Of a stretch of DNA of 43,445 nt, positions 24,361 to 32,389 are shown piece after piece (within the stretch, counting starts at the first letter, position 1; each line of letters opens with the position of its first letter). A model generated the notes under the pieces. It saw only the letters and a list, made by a program, of their open reading frames with translations, was not told the DNA's origin and ran no database searches. Origin of the DNA: Paludibacteraceae bacterium (GTDB lineage: Bacteria; Bacteroidota; Bacteroidia; Bacteroidales; Paludibacteraceae); NCBI GenBank assembly GCA_905233935.1, contig CAJOFU010000024.1:1-43445 (forward strand), written 5' to 3'. The position numbers were made by a program, and so were the translations under genes.

Positions 24361-26983
24361 TTGAAGCATTGAATGAGCCATTGCCGCTACCACTAACCAC
24401 TTTTGTATCATTCAATGTTGGCTCAGAATTTGTTAGGCTATAACAGAAGCCACGCTCGGTAACATTATAACCACCGTTATCCGTCACTTCGCCTTTAGCA
24501 GTTATACTTGTTGCAGTCGTTGTAGGTGTGCCTGTGGTAACAACCGGCAGACCGCTAACGGTATTGAATGTCACTTGCTCGCTATAGGAGGTAGCTATCT
24601 CGGTGATAGCATATGCACGAACGTAATATTTTGTGCTCGGGCTTAGTTCCGTCATATTGCATGAATATGCCGTATTCAACTGGTTACCACCGGCAACATT
24701 ATTATTCTCAATGGTTGGATTAGGTGTTGTAGACCAACATATACCGCAACTCTTCAAAGTAGAACCACCGGCATCCGTTACCGTAACCGAATCTGTTGCC
24801 GAGATAGCGGTGACATTGGTTACTTTACCGACCTTAACCACAGCAACGCCATTCTTTGTGTCAATAGTTTTCGCTTCGCCGTATGCCGTACCATTTTCAT
24901 TAGTTGCGTATGCGCGCAGGTAATAGGTCGTAGCAGCAGTAAGATCAGGAATAGACAGGTTAAATACACCATTGCCTTTACCACTAATAACTTTCTGATC
25001 AGCAATCGTCGGCTCTGAATTGGTTGTACTATAGCAAATACCGCGTTCTGTTACAGGATAGCCACCATTGGCGGTTACTTCGCCACCTGCATTGATGGTT
25101 GTTGCCGTAGATGTAGGTACAGCTGTCGTCACAATAGGCAAACCATTTTGTGTTGTAAACGACTGTTGGGCACTATACCCCACGCCAAGCGAGTTAACAG
25201 CGTATGCACGAACATAGTATTTTGTGTTGATGGCCAGACCTGTTAAACTACCGGAGAACTCTCCCATACCATTGCCGATGGCGACATGCTTGTCATCAAT
25301 TGTAGGATATTGCGTGAGACTATAGCAGAAACCACGCTCTGTGACAGTAACACCACCATCTCCCGTCACATTGCCTTTGCATGTGATGCTGTTTGCCGTC
25401 GGATCTCCTAATTTATCAAGTACAACAACAGGAATACCATTCTTTGTCATAAACGAATATTCCTTTCCGTATGCCGTACCGGCATCTGTGGTAGCATAAG
25501 CGCGGTAATAATATACCGTGGAATCCTTCAGATTCTTCAGATTACTGGTGAACTTACCCTTACCACGACCTTCTTCCGTATGAGTATCGTTGATTGTCAA
25601 TTGCGGCTCTGTACCGTAACATATTCCTCGTGCCGTAACGGTCAGTGTGCCGTCATCAGTTACTTCGCCATGGCAACTGGCTTTCACAGAACCAATATTG
25701 GTTACCGCAGAATCAGTAACAACGGTTGGCAGACCCGATAGTGTTGTTACTTCCAATTGCAGCGAATCATACACTGTTGCCGTAGCATTGGTGGCATATG
25801 CACGCACATAGTAGGTTGTCGCATACTCCAAATCGCTTAACGTAGCATGGAAGGTGCCAAGACCTTTGTTGACAGCAACATGTTTGTTGTCAATTGTGGG
25901 ATATTGCGTCGTTGAATAGCAGAATCCACGCTCTGTAACAGGTATATCACAATCGGCAAGCACTGCACCATATGCCATACAGCTTGTAGCGGTAATATTA
26001 GTGAGAGAGTCTGTCTTTACTCTTGCCAAACCGTCCAATGTGGTGAACGATTTCTCTTCGCCATATTCGGTACTTGTGCTATTGGTAGCATATGCACGGA
26101 TATAGTATGTCGTATTCTCCTGTAGATCCGACAACAGACTTACGAACTCTTTCAATCCCGAACCGTCATTAGTAAAATTGTCATATATCGTCGGATCGTG
26201 ATGCGTACTCCAGCATGTACCGCGGCTTGTTACGTTATATCCGCCATCACTAATTACATAACCTGAACATCTTGCCGAATGGGCTGTAATATTGACGATT
26301 GTATCTGTCCGCACAACGGGCACACCCTCTTTTGTCGTGAACTTCACTTGTTCGCCGTAGGCTGTACCAAGACGGTTCGTTGCATATGCACGAGCATAAT
26401 AGATTGCATCGTGTTCAAGGTCTTTAAGGTGACTTGTAAACGCACCTAAACCTGTTCCTTCAGTAGTATGTAATCCTTCAACGGTAGGGAAGCCGGTTTT
26501 TCCGTAACATATACCACGGGCAGTAACCGTCAATCGTCCATCAGTCAGCACTTTGCCGCCTATGACCGCACTTTCCGCAGTAACATCTCTTACGATAGTG
26601 TCTGATTCCACAGTCGGTAATGCTGGTCCTTCTACTTCGATTACTCCAAGATCCACTTCTTCCTGACCATAGCCGCCTAACGCCACTTTCTTCGGTATGC
26701 ACGTTGAATCACCGGCAAGCAGGTAATAACTTCCGTCAATCTCGTTCACGCGTACTTTGAGCATGAACTGTCCAGCCTCATCAGTTTGTGCCTGACAATG
26801 AGTATCAGTCCCGTTGGTCACTTTTACTGTCAGATTCGGGAATGGATTGGTCGTGTTGATATACACCACCTCGCCGCGATATCTCACTATATCGTTTAAC
26901 TCCTTTTGACAACTTACAAATACGGCAGTTATGCCGATAACAACTGCGGCTATAATGCCAAGCAAAGTGAATCTTGTTTTCAT
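23789..26983 (-). CDS. Giant cell-surface lipoprotein with tandem FN3-like modules, N-terminal part
   Basis: The 1064-residue product starts with a lipoprotein signal peptide; the lipobox cysteine is C25 (VFVSC). After a carboxypeptidase-regulatory-like domain (residues ~38-95) come nine FN3-like modules of about 90-100 residues, each with an ERGFCYS-type strand and a YYVRAYATNS-G-Y strand. This design is common in Bacteroidetes surface lipoproteins that bind glycans or other cells; the ligand here is unknown. The frame is lost at 23826, so the last residues (TMDLSTHPLQS) are not native. The ATG lies six bases after the stop of the DUF5683-like gene, so it is third in an operon of secreted proteins. 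Confidence 0.85.
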   Translation of the reverse strand: MKTRFTLLGIIAAVVIGITAVFVSCQKELNDIVRYRGEVVYINTTNPFPNLTVKVTNGTDTHCQAQTDEAGQFMLKVRVNEIDGSYYLLAGDSTCIPKKVALGGYGQEEVDLGVIEVEGPALPTVESDTIVRDVTAESAVIGGKVLTDGRLTVTARGICYGKTGFPTVEGLHTTEGTGLGAFTSHLKDLEHDAIYYARAYATNRLGTAYGEQVKFTTKEGVPVVRTDTIVNITAHSARCSGYVISDGGYNVTSRGTCWSTHHDPTIYDNFTNDGSGLKEFVSLLSDLQENTTYYIRAYATNSTSTEYGEEKSFTTLDGLARVKTDSLTNITATSCMAYGAVLADCDIPVTERGFCYSTTQYPTIDNKHVAVNKGLGTFHATLSDLEYATTYYVRAYATNATATVYDSLQLEVTTLSGLPTVVTDSAVTNIGSVKASCHGEVTDDGTLTVTARGICYGTEPQLTINDTHTEEGRGKGKFTSNLKNLKDSTVYYYRAYATTDAGTAYGKEYSFMTKNGIPVVVLDKLGDPTANSITCKGNVTGDGGVTVTERGFCYSLTQYPTIDDKHVAIGNGMGEFSGSLTGLAINTKYYVRAYAVNSLGVGYSAQQSFTTQNGLPIVTTAVPTSTATTINAGGEVTANGGYPVTERGICYSTTNSEPTIADQKVISGKGNGVFNLSIPDLTAATTYYLRAYATNENGTAYGEAKTIDTKNGVAVVKVGKVTNVTAISATDSVTVTDAGGSTLKSCGICWSTTPNPTIENNNVAGGNQLNTAYSCNMTELSPSTKYYVRAYAITEIATSYSEQVTFNTVSGLPVVTTGTPTTTATSITAKGEVTDNGGYNVTERGFCYSLTNSEPTLNDTKVVSGSGNGSFNASITDLTAATTYYVRAYATNSIGTSYGKAVSVTTKDGKSSVTASEATNITALSATVSVTVSDAGGAILQSCGICWATTENPTIDNNKAVAEGKQLKTAYSCNMTELAPNTTYYVRAYAVTDIATAYSEQIKFSTVSGLPVVITGEATPAATSIVATGEVTDNGGYNVTERGICYSATNSEPTMDLSTHPLQS

Positions 26984-26989
26984 TGTTTT

Positions 26990-27898
26990 TTAGAATGTAA
27001 TTTGTACTCCAGCGCCCATGGCGTAGTTTGGAGTTGAATATTCGTTTGTTGGGATAAGCACAGGAGAAAATGACATTTTATAAATTTCAGGTGGTAGATT
27101 TTTATCTTTTACCAACCACGCATGTACCATATTGGTAATATGCAAAGCTGCGCCTACACCAAAACATGTCCACATGGCTATGTCCAATATATTCTTGGTA
27201 TTTTTGGCTTGTTGATATTCTGCATACGTGGTGCCAGTGGCTTTCATTATCTTCATTTGGTTGTCACCCAAGAAATAACAGGTCGTACCTCCACCAAACA
27301 GAGCCAACTCACTCAACAAAAATCCAGCTCCCGCTCCACCTTGTTTCTTCAACATTTGTCCCATACCAGGAATGAACGATGATGCTACCAGCGCTTTGAC
27401 ATCTGAACGACGGATAATTTTTTTGTTTTCTTCTTTTTTAGAACCCACCTTGTTAAAAGTCTCTACATATACTTCAAAACGAGGAGTTATGTTCGCATTA
27501 ACCGCTGCTTGGCATAATACCATCATTTTGTATGTGTCACCCAACGCTTCATAGTGATCATACAGATACCGAATAGGTATCTCAAATTGTTGAGTTAAAA
27601 TGCGCAAGTACTCAGCATCTTGCTCAGCCTTGTACAAATCGGACGAACTAACTTGAACGCCAATACGTAAGATAGCCTGCTTCAGTGCATCCGCTTTGGC
27701 TTTGTTTGTTGCTTCCTCCAAAGTTTTTCCATAACCCACACCTACATAATAATCAAAGTTCTTGACATTCTCAGGTGAAGGAGACGGTTTCTCAAAAGCC
27801 CAGTCTGGGCGTGGCTTTTTGCTTTGTTGCAGTTGAGCTTGGGCAAATAAAGGACTTAACAACAATATTGATAGAAAAATCAAACAATACTTTTTCAT
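26990..27898 (-). CDS. Secreted LPP20-like plus DUF5683-like membrane protein
   Basis: The product is 302 residues from the ATG at 27898, where a signal peptide begins (MKKYCLIFLSILLLSPLFAQA). Residues ~45-85 follow the LPP20/SIMPL pattern (YYVGVGYGKTLEEATNKAKADALKQA). The C-terminal half resembles Bacteroidetes DUF5683: SSFIPGMGQMLKKQGGAGAG, then hydrophobic helices with GGGTTCYFLG and GVGAALHITNMVHAWL. It is likely anchored in the envelope. It lies between a small LPP20-like gene (11-base gap) and the giant lipoprotein (6-base gap), so all three are probably one operon. Function unknown; a role in assembling the surface lipoprotein is only a guess. Confidence 0.82.
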   Translation of the reverse strand: MKKYCLIFLSILLLSPLFAQAQLQQSKKPRPDWAFEKPSPSPENVKNFDYYVGVGYGKTLEEATNKAKADALKQAILRIGVQVSSSDLYKAEQDAEYLRILTQQFEIPIRYLYDHYEALGDTYKMMVLCQAAVNANITPRFEVYVETFNKVGSKKEENKKIIRRSDVKALVASSFIPGMGQMLKKQGGAGAGFLLSELALFGGGTTCYFLGDNQMKIMKATGTTYAEYQQAKNTKNILDIAMWTCFGVGAALHITNMVHAWLVKDKNLPPEIYKMSFSPVLIPTNEYSTPNYAMGAGVQITF

Positions 27899-27909
27899 AA
27901 ATGTTGGTA

Positions 27910-28353
27910 TTATTGACAATTAGTGTATTCTTCAAATTTTGGGTCTTTAAGTGCATCGTTGGCAATCTGCCATAAGACATACAAACGAATACGATTAGGT
28001 GAATAAAGTTGCTCCCAATAATCACATACTTTATTCATCGGCAGTTCCATCGTATGATTTTCTACACTTATGCTCTCCGTAATTGAGGTTTCCAAAGCTT
28101 CCATATCGTTTTGAGTATTTACTCGCACTCCATGCTTCCAAGCAGCCTCCAATAATGCCTTGGCAAAAGCATTAGCATATGCTTTATCATACGTTTGTCC
28201 TTCTCCCATTGTAACGCGATAATAGAAATTGCCTTTTGTTTGAGAGGACGGAATGTTTTTAACCCAAGAAGGTATTTCGCCTGTTTGCGCCCATAGATGA
28301 CTCGTCATTATAGCTAAAAATGACAAGCAAAGGTATGATAGAAATCTTTTCAT
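27910..28353 (-). CDS. Secreted LPP20-like protein
   Basis: The product is 147 residues from the ATG at 28353; a TTG two codons earlier is less likely. The signal peptide is MKRFLSYLCLSFLAIMTSHLWAQ. The mature protein has IPSWVKNIP, then FYYRVTMGEGQTYDKAYANAFAKALLEAA, the LPP20/SIMPL signature with conserved GxG and alanine-spaced helix. It is the first gene of a probable operon with the DUF5683-like protein and the giant FN3 lipoprotein. It sits just after a terminator. Function unknown; relatives are periplasmic or outer-membrane proteins. Confidence 0.8.
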   Translation of the reverse strand: MKRFLSYLCLSFLAIMTSHLWAQTGEIPSWVKNIPSSQTKGNFYYRVTMGEGQTYDKAYANAFAKALLEAAWKHGVRVNTQNDMEALETSITESISVENHTMELPMNKVCDYWEQLYSPNRIRLYVLWQIANDALKDPKFEEYTNCQ

Positions 28354-28370
28354 TTGCAAAATATAAAATT

Positions 28371-28403
28371 AAGAGGCTGCCGATCATAGACCGACAACCT
28401 CTT
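28371..28403 (-). terminator. Rho-independent terminator after the coiled-coil lipoprotein gene
   Basis: On the minus strand, AAGAGGTTGTCGG pairs with the opposite arm through Watson-Crick and G-U pairs to give a 12-13-base stem, followed by TTAATTTT. It separates the gene ending at 28413 from the operon beginning at 28353. Confidence 0.72.
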
Positions 28404-28412
28404 AAGAATGTT

Positions 28413-29243
28413 TTACTTCTCCATCTCTTCACGAGCTGCTTGCATATTTTCCAGCATCTGCTTGTTTTCTGCTTGTTTCTTTTCAGATTGACGATCCAAT
28501 TCTGCCTGCATATGTTTGCGGAAAAGAGCTTTATCAAGATCTATTCCAGCTTCTTCAGCTTTATCAAGATATGCATCCAACATTTTCTCTACCGGCACAT
28601 AAAGAGCTACATAGCAGTTATAGTTACCAACTCTCGTCTTTGTAAACTTACGACATGCCACCTTGAATTGTTTATTTTCTTCCTTTTCTCCAATAGCGAT
28701 AGCAAGACCTTCTAGTTGAGCCTCGATACCTCGATTACCAGATTTTGCCTGAGTGTCTTTCGAGTACTGTTCTATACCATTTTTCATAACGCCTAAGAAA
28801 CGAGTGGTGATTTCAGAAAGAGCAGTACGATTTGCATTCAACATTGCTACTTCTTCTGAAGGTTGATTCGTTGCAATACCCATAGCGGACATATTTTCGC
28901 TATTTTCATTAATTAGTGCTTCTTCGCTACAAGGGATTAGCAACATTTTCATGCCTTCCTCCAAACGCTCCTGCATATTCATGTTGGCTATTTTTAATTC
29001 TTGTTTAGCATCATCCAATTCTTTTTGACGTTGACGTGCAGCTTCTTCGTCTTCACGAGCATGAGCTCGACGGATACTGTCTTCTTCCATAGCAGCTATA
29101 AGATCACGTTTCTCTTTCTCAAGTTTGAGTCGTTCGATTTCCGCCTCTGCTGCAGATTTTTGATTTACCGGCTTCTTCGCCGCACAGTTCGTAAATGCAA
29201 CGCTACATACAAGAGCAATTGCTACTAATGTGATTTTTTTCAT
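28413..29243 (-). CDS. Coiled-coil lipoprotein of the IPC-motif paralogue family
   Basis: The product is 276 residues from the ATG at 29243. The lipobox cysteine is C20 (AFTNC), so it should be membrane-anchored. Residues ~30-100 form a charged coiled coil. After it comes LIPCSEEALINENSENMSAMGIAT and an alanine-rich helix, then NYNCYVALYVPVEKML, then a second charged helix at the C-terminus. The IPC-(S/L)-E block followed by a G-x-(G/A) turn recurs in the two upstream genes, marking a paralogue family related in pattern to LPP20. Function unknown. A 31-base element shared with the neighbouring paralogue lies about 60-90 bases upstream of the start. Confidence 0.8.
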   Translation of the reverse strand: MKKITLVAIALVCSVAFTNCAAKKPVNQKSAAEAEIERLKLEKEKRDLIAAMEEDSIRRAHAREDEEAARQRQKELDDAKQELKIANMNMQERLEEGMKMLLIPCSEEALINENSENMSAMGIATNQPSEEVAMLNANRTALSEITTRFLGVMKNGIEQYSKDTQAKSGNRGIEAQLEGLAIAIGEKEENKQFKVACRKFTKTRVGNYNCYVALYVPVEKMLDAYLDKAEEAGIDLDKALFRKHMQAELDRQSEKKQAENKQMLENMQAAREEMEK

Positions 29244-29301
29244 GATTGTTTTTACCCACTTATATCCCATCGGGCATCGGTTTTTAAATACATGTATTTC
29301 A

Positions 29302-29332
29302 CCTACTCACTTATGGCTTTTCGGCATTCTCC
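29302..29332. repeat. 31-base element upstream of coiled-coil lipoprotein gene, copy A
   Basis: CCTACTCACTTATG(G)CTTTTCGGCATTCTCC differs at one position from 29882-29912. It lies between the two paralogous genes, about 60 bases before the start at 29243. Confidence 0.8.
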
Positions 29333-29354
29333 ATATAAATTGTTAAAATATGAA

Positions 29355-29858
29355 TTATCGTTTGTTTTTAGGATACCTTATTGCGACATATGCCATCCAA
29401 TTGCCATAACGATCACGTGCAAGTTGTCGGCATACCATCTCTATTAGGTTAGAATCAATATCTTCACCCACCATTCTTGCCAAGTCTTTTTGAGCATTTA
29501 TTGTCGCACGTGAAATAGCATCGTTTGCTGTCATTGCATTCTCACCCATTCCAAACGCTCCAAAATACTCATCATTACTTTCTGCTTCTTTTGAGCAGGG
29601 TATAACAACTTCTTCTGCCATTGCTTCTCTACGTTCATTCTCTAATTGCTCTTTTTCACTTTGTAGTTTTGCCTTTAATGCCTCTAACTCTTGCTTTTTC
29701 AACTCTAGTTCACGTACCATGTTTTGTTCTACCAAAGCAAGACTATCCTGTATTGCCTGCTCCTCAACTTTCTGTTTTTTTGTTGGTTTCTTTGCAAATC
29801 CGTTAGAGAATGCTACTCCGCACACAATTGCTAACAAGATTACTACAATTCTTTTCAT
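29355..29858 (-). CDS. Secreted coiled-coil protein of the IPC-motif paralogue family
   Basis: The product is 167 residues from the ATG at 29858; an ATG two codons earlier is equally possible. A signal peptide (MKRIVVILLAIVCGVAFSNGFA) is followed by a coiled coil (about 30-80) and then VVIPCSKEAESNDEYFGAFGMGENAM, the same block as in the two neighbouring genes, and an LPP20-like helix ATINAQKDLARMVGEDI. Unlike its neighbour it has no lipobox cysteine (SNGFA in place of TNCAA). The protein ends in YGNWMAYVAIRYPKNKR, matching the NYNCYVALYVP strand of the neighbour. Function unknown. Confidence 0.8.
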   Translation of the reverse strand: MKRIVVILLAIVCGVAFSNGFAKKPTKKQKVEEQAIQDSLALVEQNMVRELELKKQELEALKAKLQSEKEQLENERREAMAEEVVIPCSKEAESNDEYFGAFGMGENAMTANDAISRATINAQKDLARMVGEDIDSNLIEMVCRQLARDRYGNWMAYVAIRYPKNKR

Positions 29859-29881
29859 AATCATTTTTGCTTATAATTTCG

Positions 29882-29912
29882 CCTACTCACTTATGTCTTT
29901 TCGGCATTCTCC
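29882..29912. repeat. 31-base element upstream of paralogue gene, copy B
   Basis: Second copy of the CCTACTCACTTATG(T)CTTTTCGGCATTCTCC element. It is located 24 bases before the start at 29858, in the same relative orientation as copy A. Confidence 0.8.
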
Positions 29913-29913
29913 G

Positions 29914-30675
29914 TTATTGTTTGTATTGTTTGATTTTTGCTAATGATATACCAACCGCAACATATGCCTGATACAAGCCTAATTCATTCATTTGAATTTC
30001 GTAACACCGTAATTGGATATTATTATATACAAATTGTTTCTGCTCTTTTGTTATGTTAATCTCAATATGTGATTCTTGTTGACCGTCAGGCTTTGAAATG
30101 CTGGTGCATGTTATCGCTTCCGGAAACGCTTTTATTGAAAGATCTTCCACTGCTTTTTCTATAGCCAATTGTTTCGCTTGCATGGCTGTAGTTGCACCAT
30201 CTTCTATTCCAATCGCTCGCATTTCCTCAATCGTATCGTATGATTCTTCTAAACAAGGAATATCCAATACTGGCAACTCTTGTTTTTGTATAGCTTTATA
30301 TTTATGTTCATCTTTGATCAATCGAAATAATACTGATTTTGACAAACCGATACTTGTATAAGCGACCGTTTCATTATTAGCATTCATTGTATAATACCTA
30401 CACCTTGTTTCCGCATATTTAGAAACCTCTTTAATATCTATATGAAATCTCCTTGCTAATGATTCGATCGCATCTTGTACAGCTAACGAAGAAGCTTCTA
30501 TGCGATCACTTGATTTTCCTACACCCCAAGCCACAACAGCATCATCGGTATCAAATGCATCTTGTAAGCAAGGTACTGACACCTCCTCTACGTTTGCATT
30601 CGATGCCTCTTGTGCGTATATATCGTATGTACTAACGACAGACATAAGCAATATCAGCAAATACATTTTCTTCAT
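29914..30675 (-). CDS. Secreted protein with two IPC/LPP20-like repeats
   Basis: The product is 253 residues from the ATG at 30675. After a signal peptide (MKKMYLLILLMSVVSTYDIYAQ) there are two copies of the family module: VPCLQDAFDTDDAVVAWGVG with helix ASSLAVQDAIESLARRF, and IPCLEESYDTIEEMRAIGIEDG with helix AKQLAIEKAVEDLSIKAF, each followed by a beta segment ending in a YTSIGLS / YVAVGISL strand. It is therefore an internal duplication of the domain found singly in the next two genes. Function unknown; envelope location inferred from the signal peptide. It is the first of the tandem paralogues. Confidence 0.8.
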   Translation of the reverse strand: MKKMYLLILLMSVVSTYDIYAQEASNANVEEVSVPCLQDAFDTDDAVVAWGVGKSSDRIEASSLAVQDAIESLARRFHIDIKEVSKYAETRCRYYTMNANNETVAYTSIGLSKSVLFRLIKDEHKYKAIQKQELPVLDIPCLEESYDTIEEMRAIGIEDGATTAMQAKQLAIEKAVEDLSIKAFPEAITCTSISKPDGQQESHIEINITKEQKQFVYNNIQLRCYEIQMNELGLYQAYVAVGISLAKIKQYKQ

Positions 30676-31387
30676 AACGCAATCCATTTCTCAGCTTACT
30701 AGATTTGTTGTTTACAACTTATTTTGTGTGCGCACGCATATATACACAACACATACAAAAAGCGCAGACTTCGCTATTGCTCATCTACGCGCTGGGACCC
30801 TCGAACTGCCCCTCAAGTCAAATAAACAACAATGAAACCTACGCCGATATGACAACACGTCCGCTAAGAATAGCGGAGCGAGTATGATAGTCATACCCGT
30901 AGGCATCTATCGTTACTTTGTTTCTGACTTGAATTGAGTGTTGAAAAGTGTTCGAGGCTTTTCGCGCGTCAATAACAAAGCGTCCAATAAACGCCTTTTC
31001 AATATGTAATGAATCCCTCTAACCCTCTCCCTTATAGGAGATCGGCGTAGTAGAATTCCCTGAAAATGAAACTATGTTGGGCTTCGTGCCGCGCATAAAA
31101 TCATTTCCGCTCGCAAAGATACGAAAAAAATATGAAATATGCAAGAGGAAGGTGCATTTTTTTGTGAAAAAGATGTAGAAAAATGAAAAAATTCACGGAA
31201 ACGGGATTTTTTAGGTCAACAATAAAAGACAATTATCAACTATTACGGTGAACCTAATAAGATTCACAGATTAACCAGATTAAACAGATTGCAATGAACC
31301 AGATAAGAATAGCTAACAACAGTCAAGAACAATTAGTACTGATGCGATAATTTAACCCCAAAAAATCAAAATGATTTTCGGAATACC
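30676..31387. other. Gene-poor spacer with a dispersed-repeat copy
   Basis: No convincing gene in 30676-31387. It holds two neighbouring small hairpins (30860-30877 with an AGAA loop; 30882-30896), a pair of distant complementary segments (CTCAAGTCA near 30813 and TGACTTGAATTGAG near 30930), and copy B of the dispersed intergenic repeat (31081-31252). Short ACCAGATTA-type repetition follows at 31268-31310. Confidence 0.5.
31081..31252. repeat. Dispersed intergenic repeat, copy B
   Basis: Matches 16821-16985 over nearly its whole length in the same orientation. It keeps the minus-strand promoter boxes (CAAAGATA and a CAAG box 20 bases away) but there is no intact gene directly downstream of it, so it looks like an orphaned promoter region. 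Confidence 0.8.
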
Positions 31388-31612
31388 TTAAAAATACTCC
31401 CGGACAGCAAAAGCGTATTGGTCGATGAAAATATGCTTGAATGCGTGCAAGTTGTTCTGTTCGTAGAACACCAGCATAGCTTTCTTGTAATCAATCGAAT
31501 CGACGGTTCGGAACGACAGAGGGCAATAGCCGTTGGCAATCAGCAGAGCATTGCTTGTAATGCAAGAATTGTAAGATGTTTCTGTAGGTGTCCATAACTC
31601 AATCGGCTCATT
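31388..31612 (-). pseudogene. Fragment of a Fic-family protein (C-terminal end)
   Basis: The minus strand has an open frame of about 74 codons ending at 31388 with no start and an in-frame stop upstream. The peptide includes SNALLIANGYCPLSFRT, then DYKKAMLVFYEQNN, then FKHIFIDQY. This resembles the C-terminal helix after the Fic active site, where Fic/Filamentation proteins read GYPPLxxRxxDxxxYYxAL. The catalytic HPFxxGNG motif is absent. It is a decayed remnant; the assignment rests on a short match. Confidence 0.45.
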
Positions 31613-31759
31613 TTAGGGGTCAAAATCCTGCATATACGGCACAACGTGAGCCGCAAATGCGGATTATTTGTCCTATTTTGAGCCGCAAAGATACAAAAAA
31701 TAATTTATATTTGCAAATATTTTTGCACTTTTTTGGTCGTTTAGTGCAATTTTATTCGG

Positions 31760-31797
31760 CAAGTTGGGACTGATTTGCTCGGCAAGTTGGGACTATC
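31760..31797 (+). repeat. Two tandem GGCAAGTTGGGACT units
   Basis: Two copies of CGGCAAGTTGGGACT 23 bases apart, in an A/T-rich region with TTTGCAAATATTTTTGCA. It resembles the reverse complement of the array upstream of the transposase gene. The segment 31838-31861 nearby copies the 3' end of the gene at 16414. Confidence 0.6.
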
Positions 31798-31894
31798 ATG
31801 ATCGAAGATTGTTTATTGCACTTCGTTCGAGCGTGGGGCATTCCAATTATGCCCACTCACAGGGTAGGGCAATTTTTTGCAAAAATGAAGCAGA

Positions 31895-32389
31895 TTATAG
31901 TGCCCAGGGTAAGAAACGACCGGTATGTTGGCAATAGGTCTTGTATTCGTCGCCAAAATCACGGTGAAGACGTTTCTCTTCGCTCAGAACTTGGACAAAC
32001 ATGATAGCCACAAAAACGATCCAGACGAGCAAGGCCTGCCACGTCCACAGCCACACGATGTAACCTGACAGATAGATGAACGTACCGGTGAGCATCGGAT
32101 TGCGGTTGAGACGATACGGTCCGTCGGTCATCAGGTGTTGTGTGCGCGAACCTATCTCGTGGTCAAAGGCATCCATGGGATTGCCTTTGCCGCGGCGTTT
32201 CATATAGACGATCGTCCATACGCTAAGCGTCAAGCCGCCAAGAATCAACACACCTGTTATGGAAGCGCGTAACACTCCTATATGTTCCAACATCGGCATG
32301 CCGGATGCGAGCCACATGATCGTTGGCAACAGAATAACGAATAGCACACCACCCAGCACATAGCCGACTAAATCACGAAACTTTTTCAT
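31895..32389 (-). CDS. Isoprenylcysteine carboxyl methyltransferase (ICMT)/phospholipid methyltransferase family protein
   Basis: This 164-residue integral membrane protein has helices near 7-29, 42-62 and a paired hydrophobic segment at 105-135. The family signature is present: GPYRLNRNPMLTG (91-103) and the C-terminal EEKRLHRDFGDEYKTYCQHTGRF. Bacterial members methylate lipids or unknown carboxylates with SAM; the substrate cannot be assigned. It overlaps the upstream gene by four bases (ATGA), so the pair is co-translated. Downstream there is only the spacer region. Confidence 0.88.
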   Translation of the reverse strand: MKKFRDLVGYVLGGVLFVILLPTIMWLASGMPMLEHIGVLRASITGVLILGGLTLSVWTIVYMKRRGKGNPMDAFDHEIGSRTQHLMTDGPYRLNRNPMLTGTFIYLSGYIVWLWTWQALLVWIVFVAIMFVQVLSEEKRLHRDFGDEYKTYCQHTGRFLPWAL

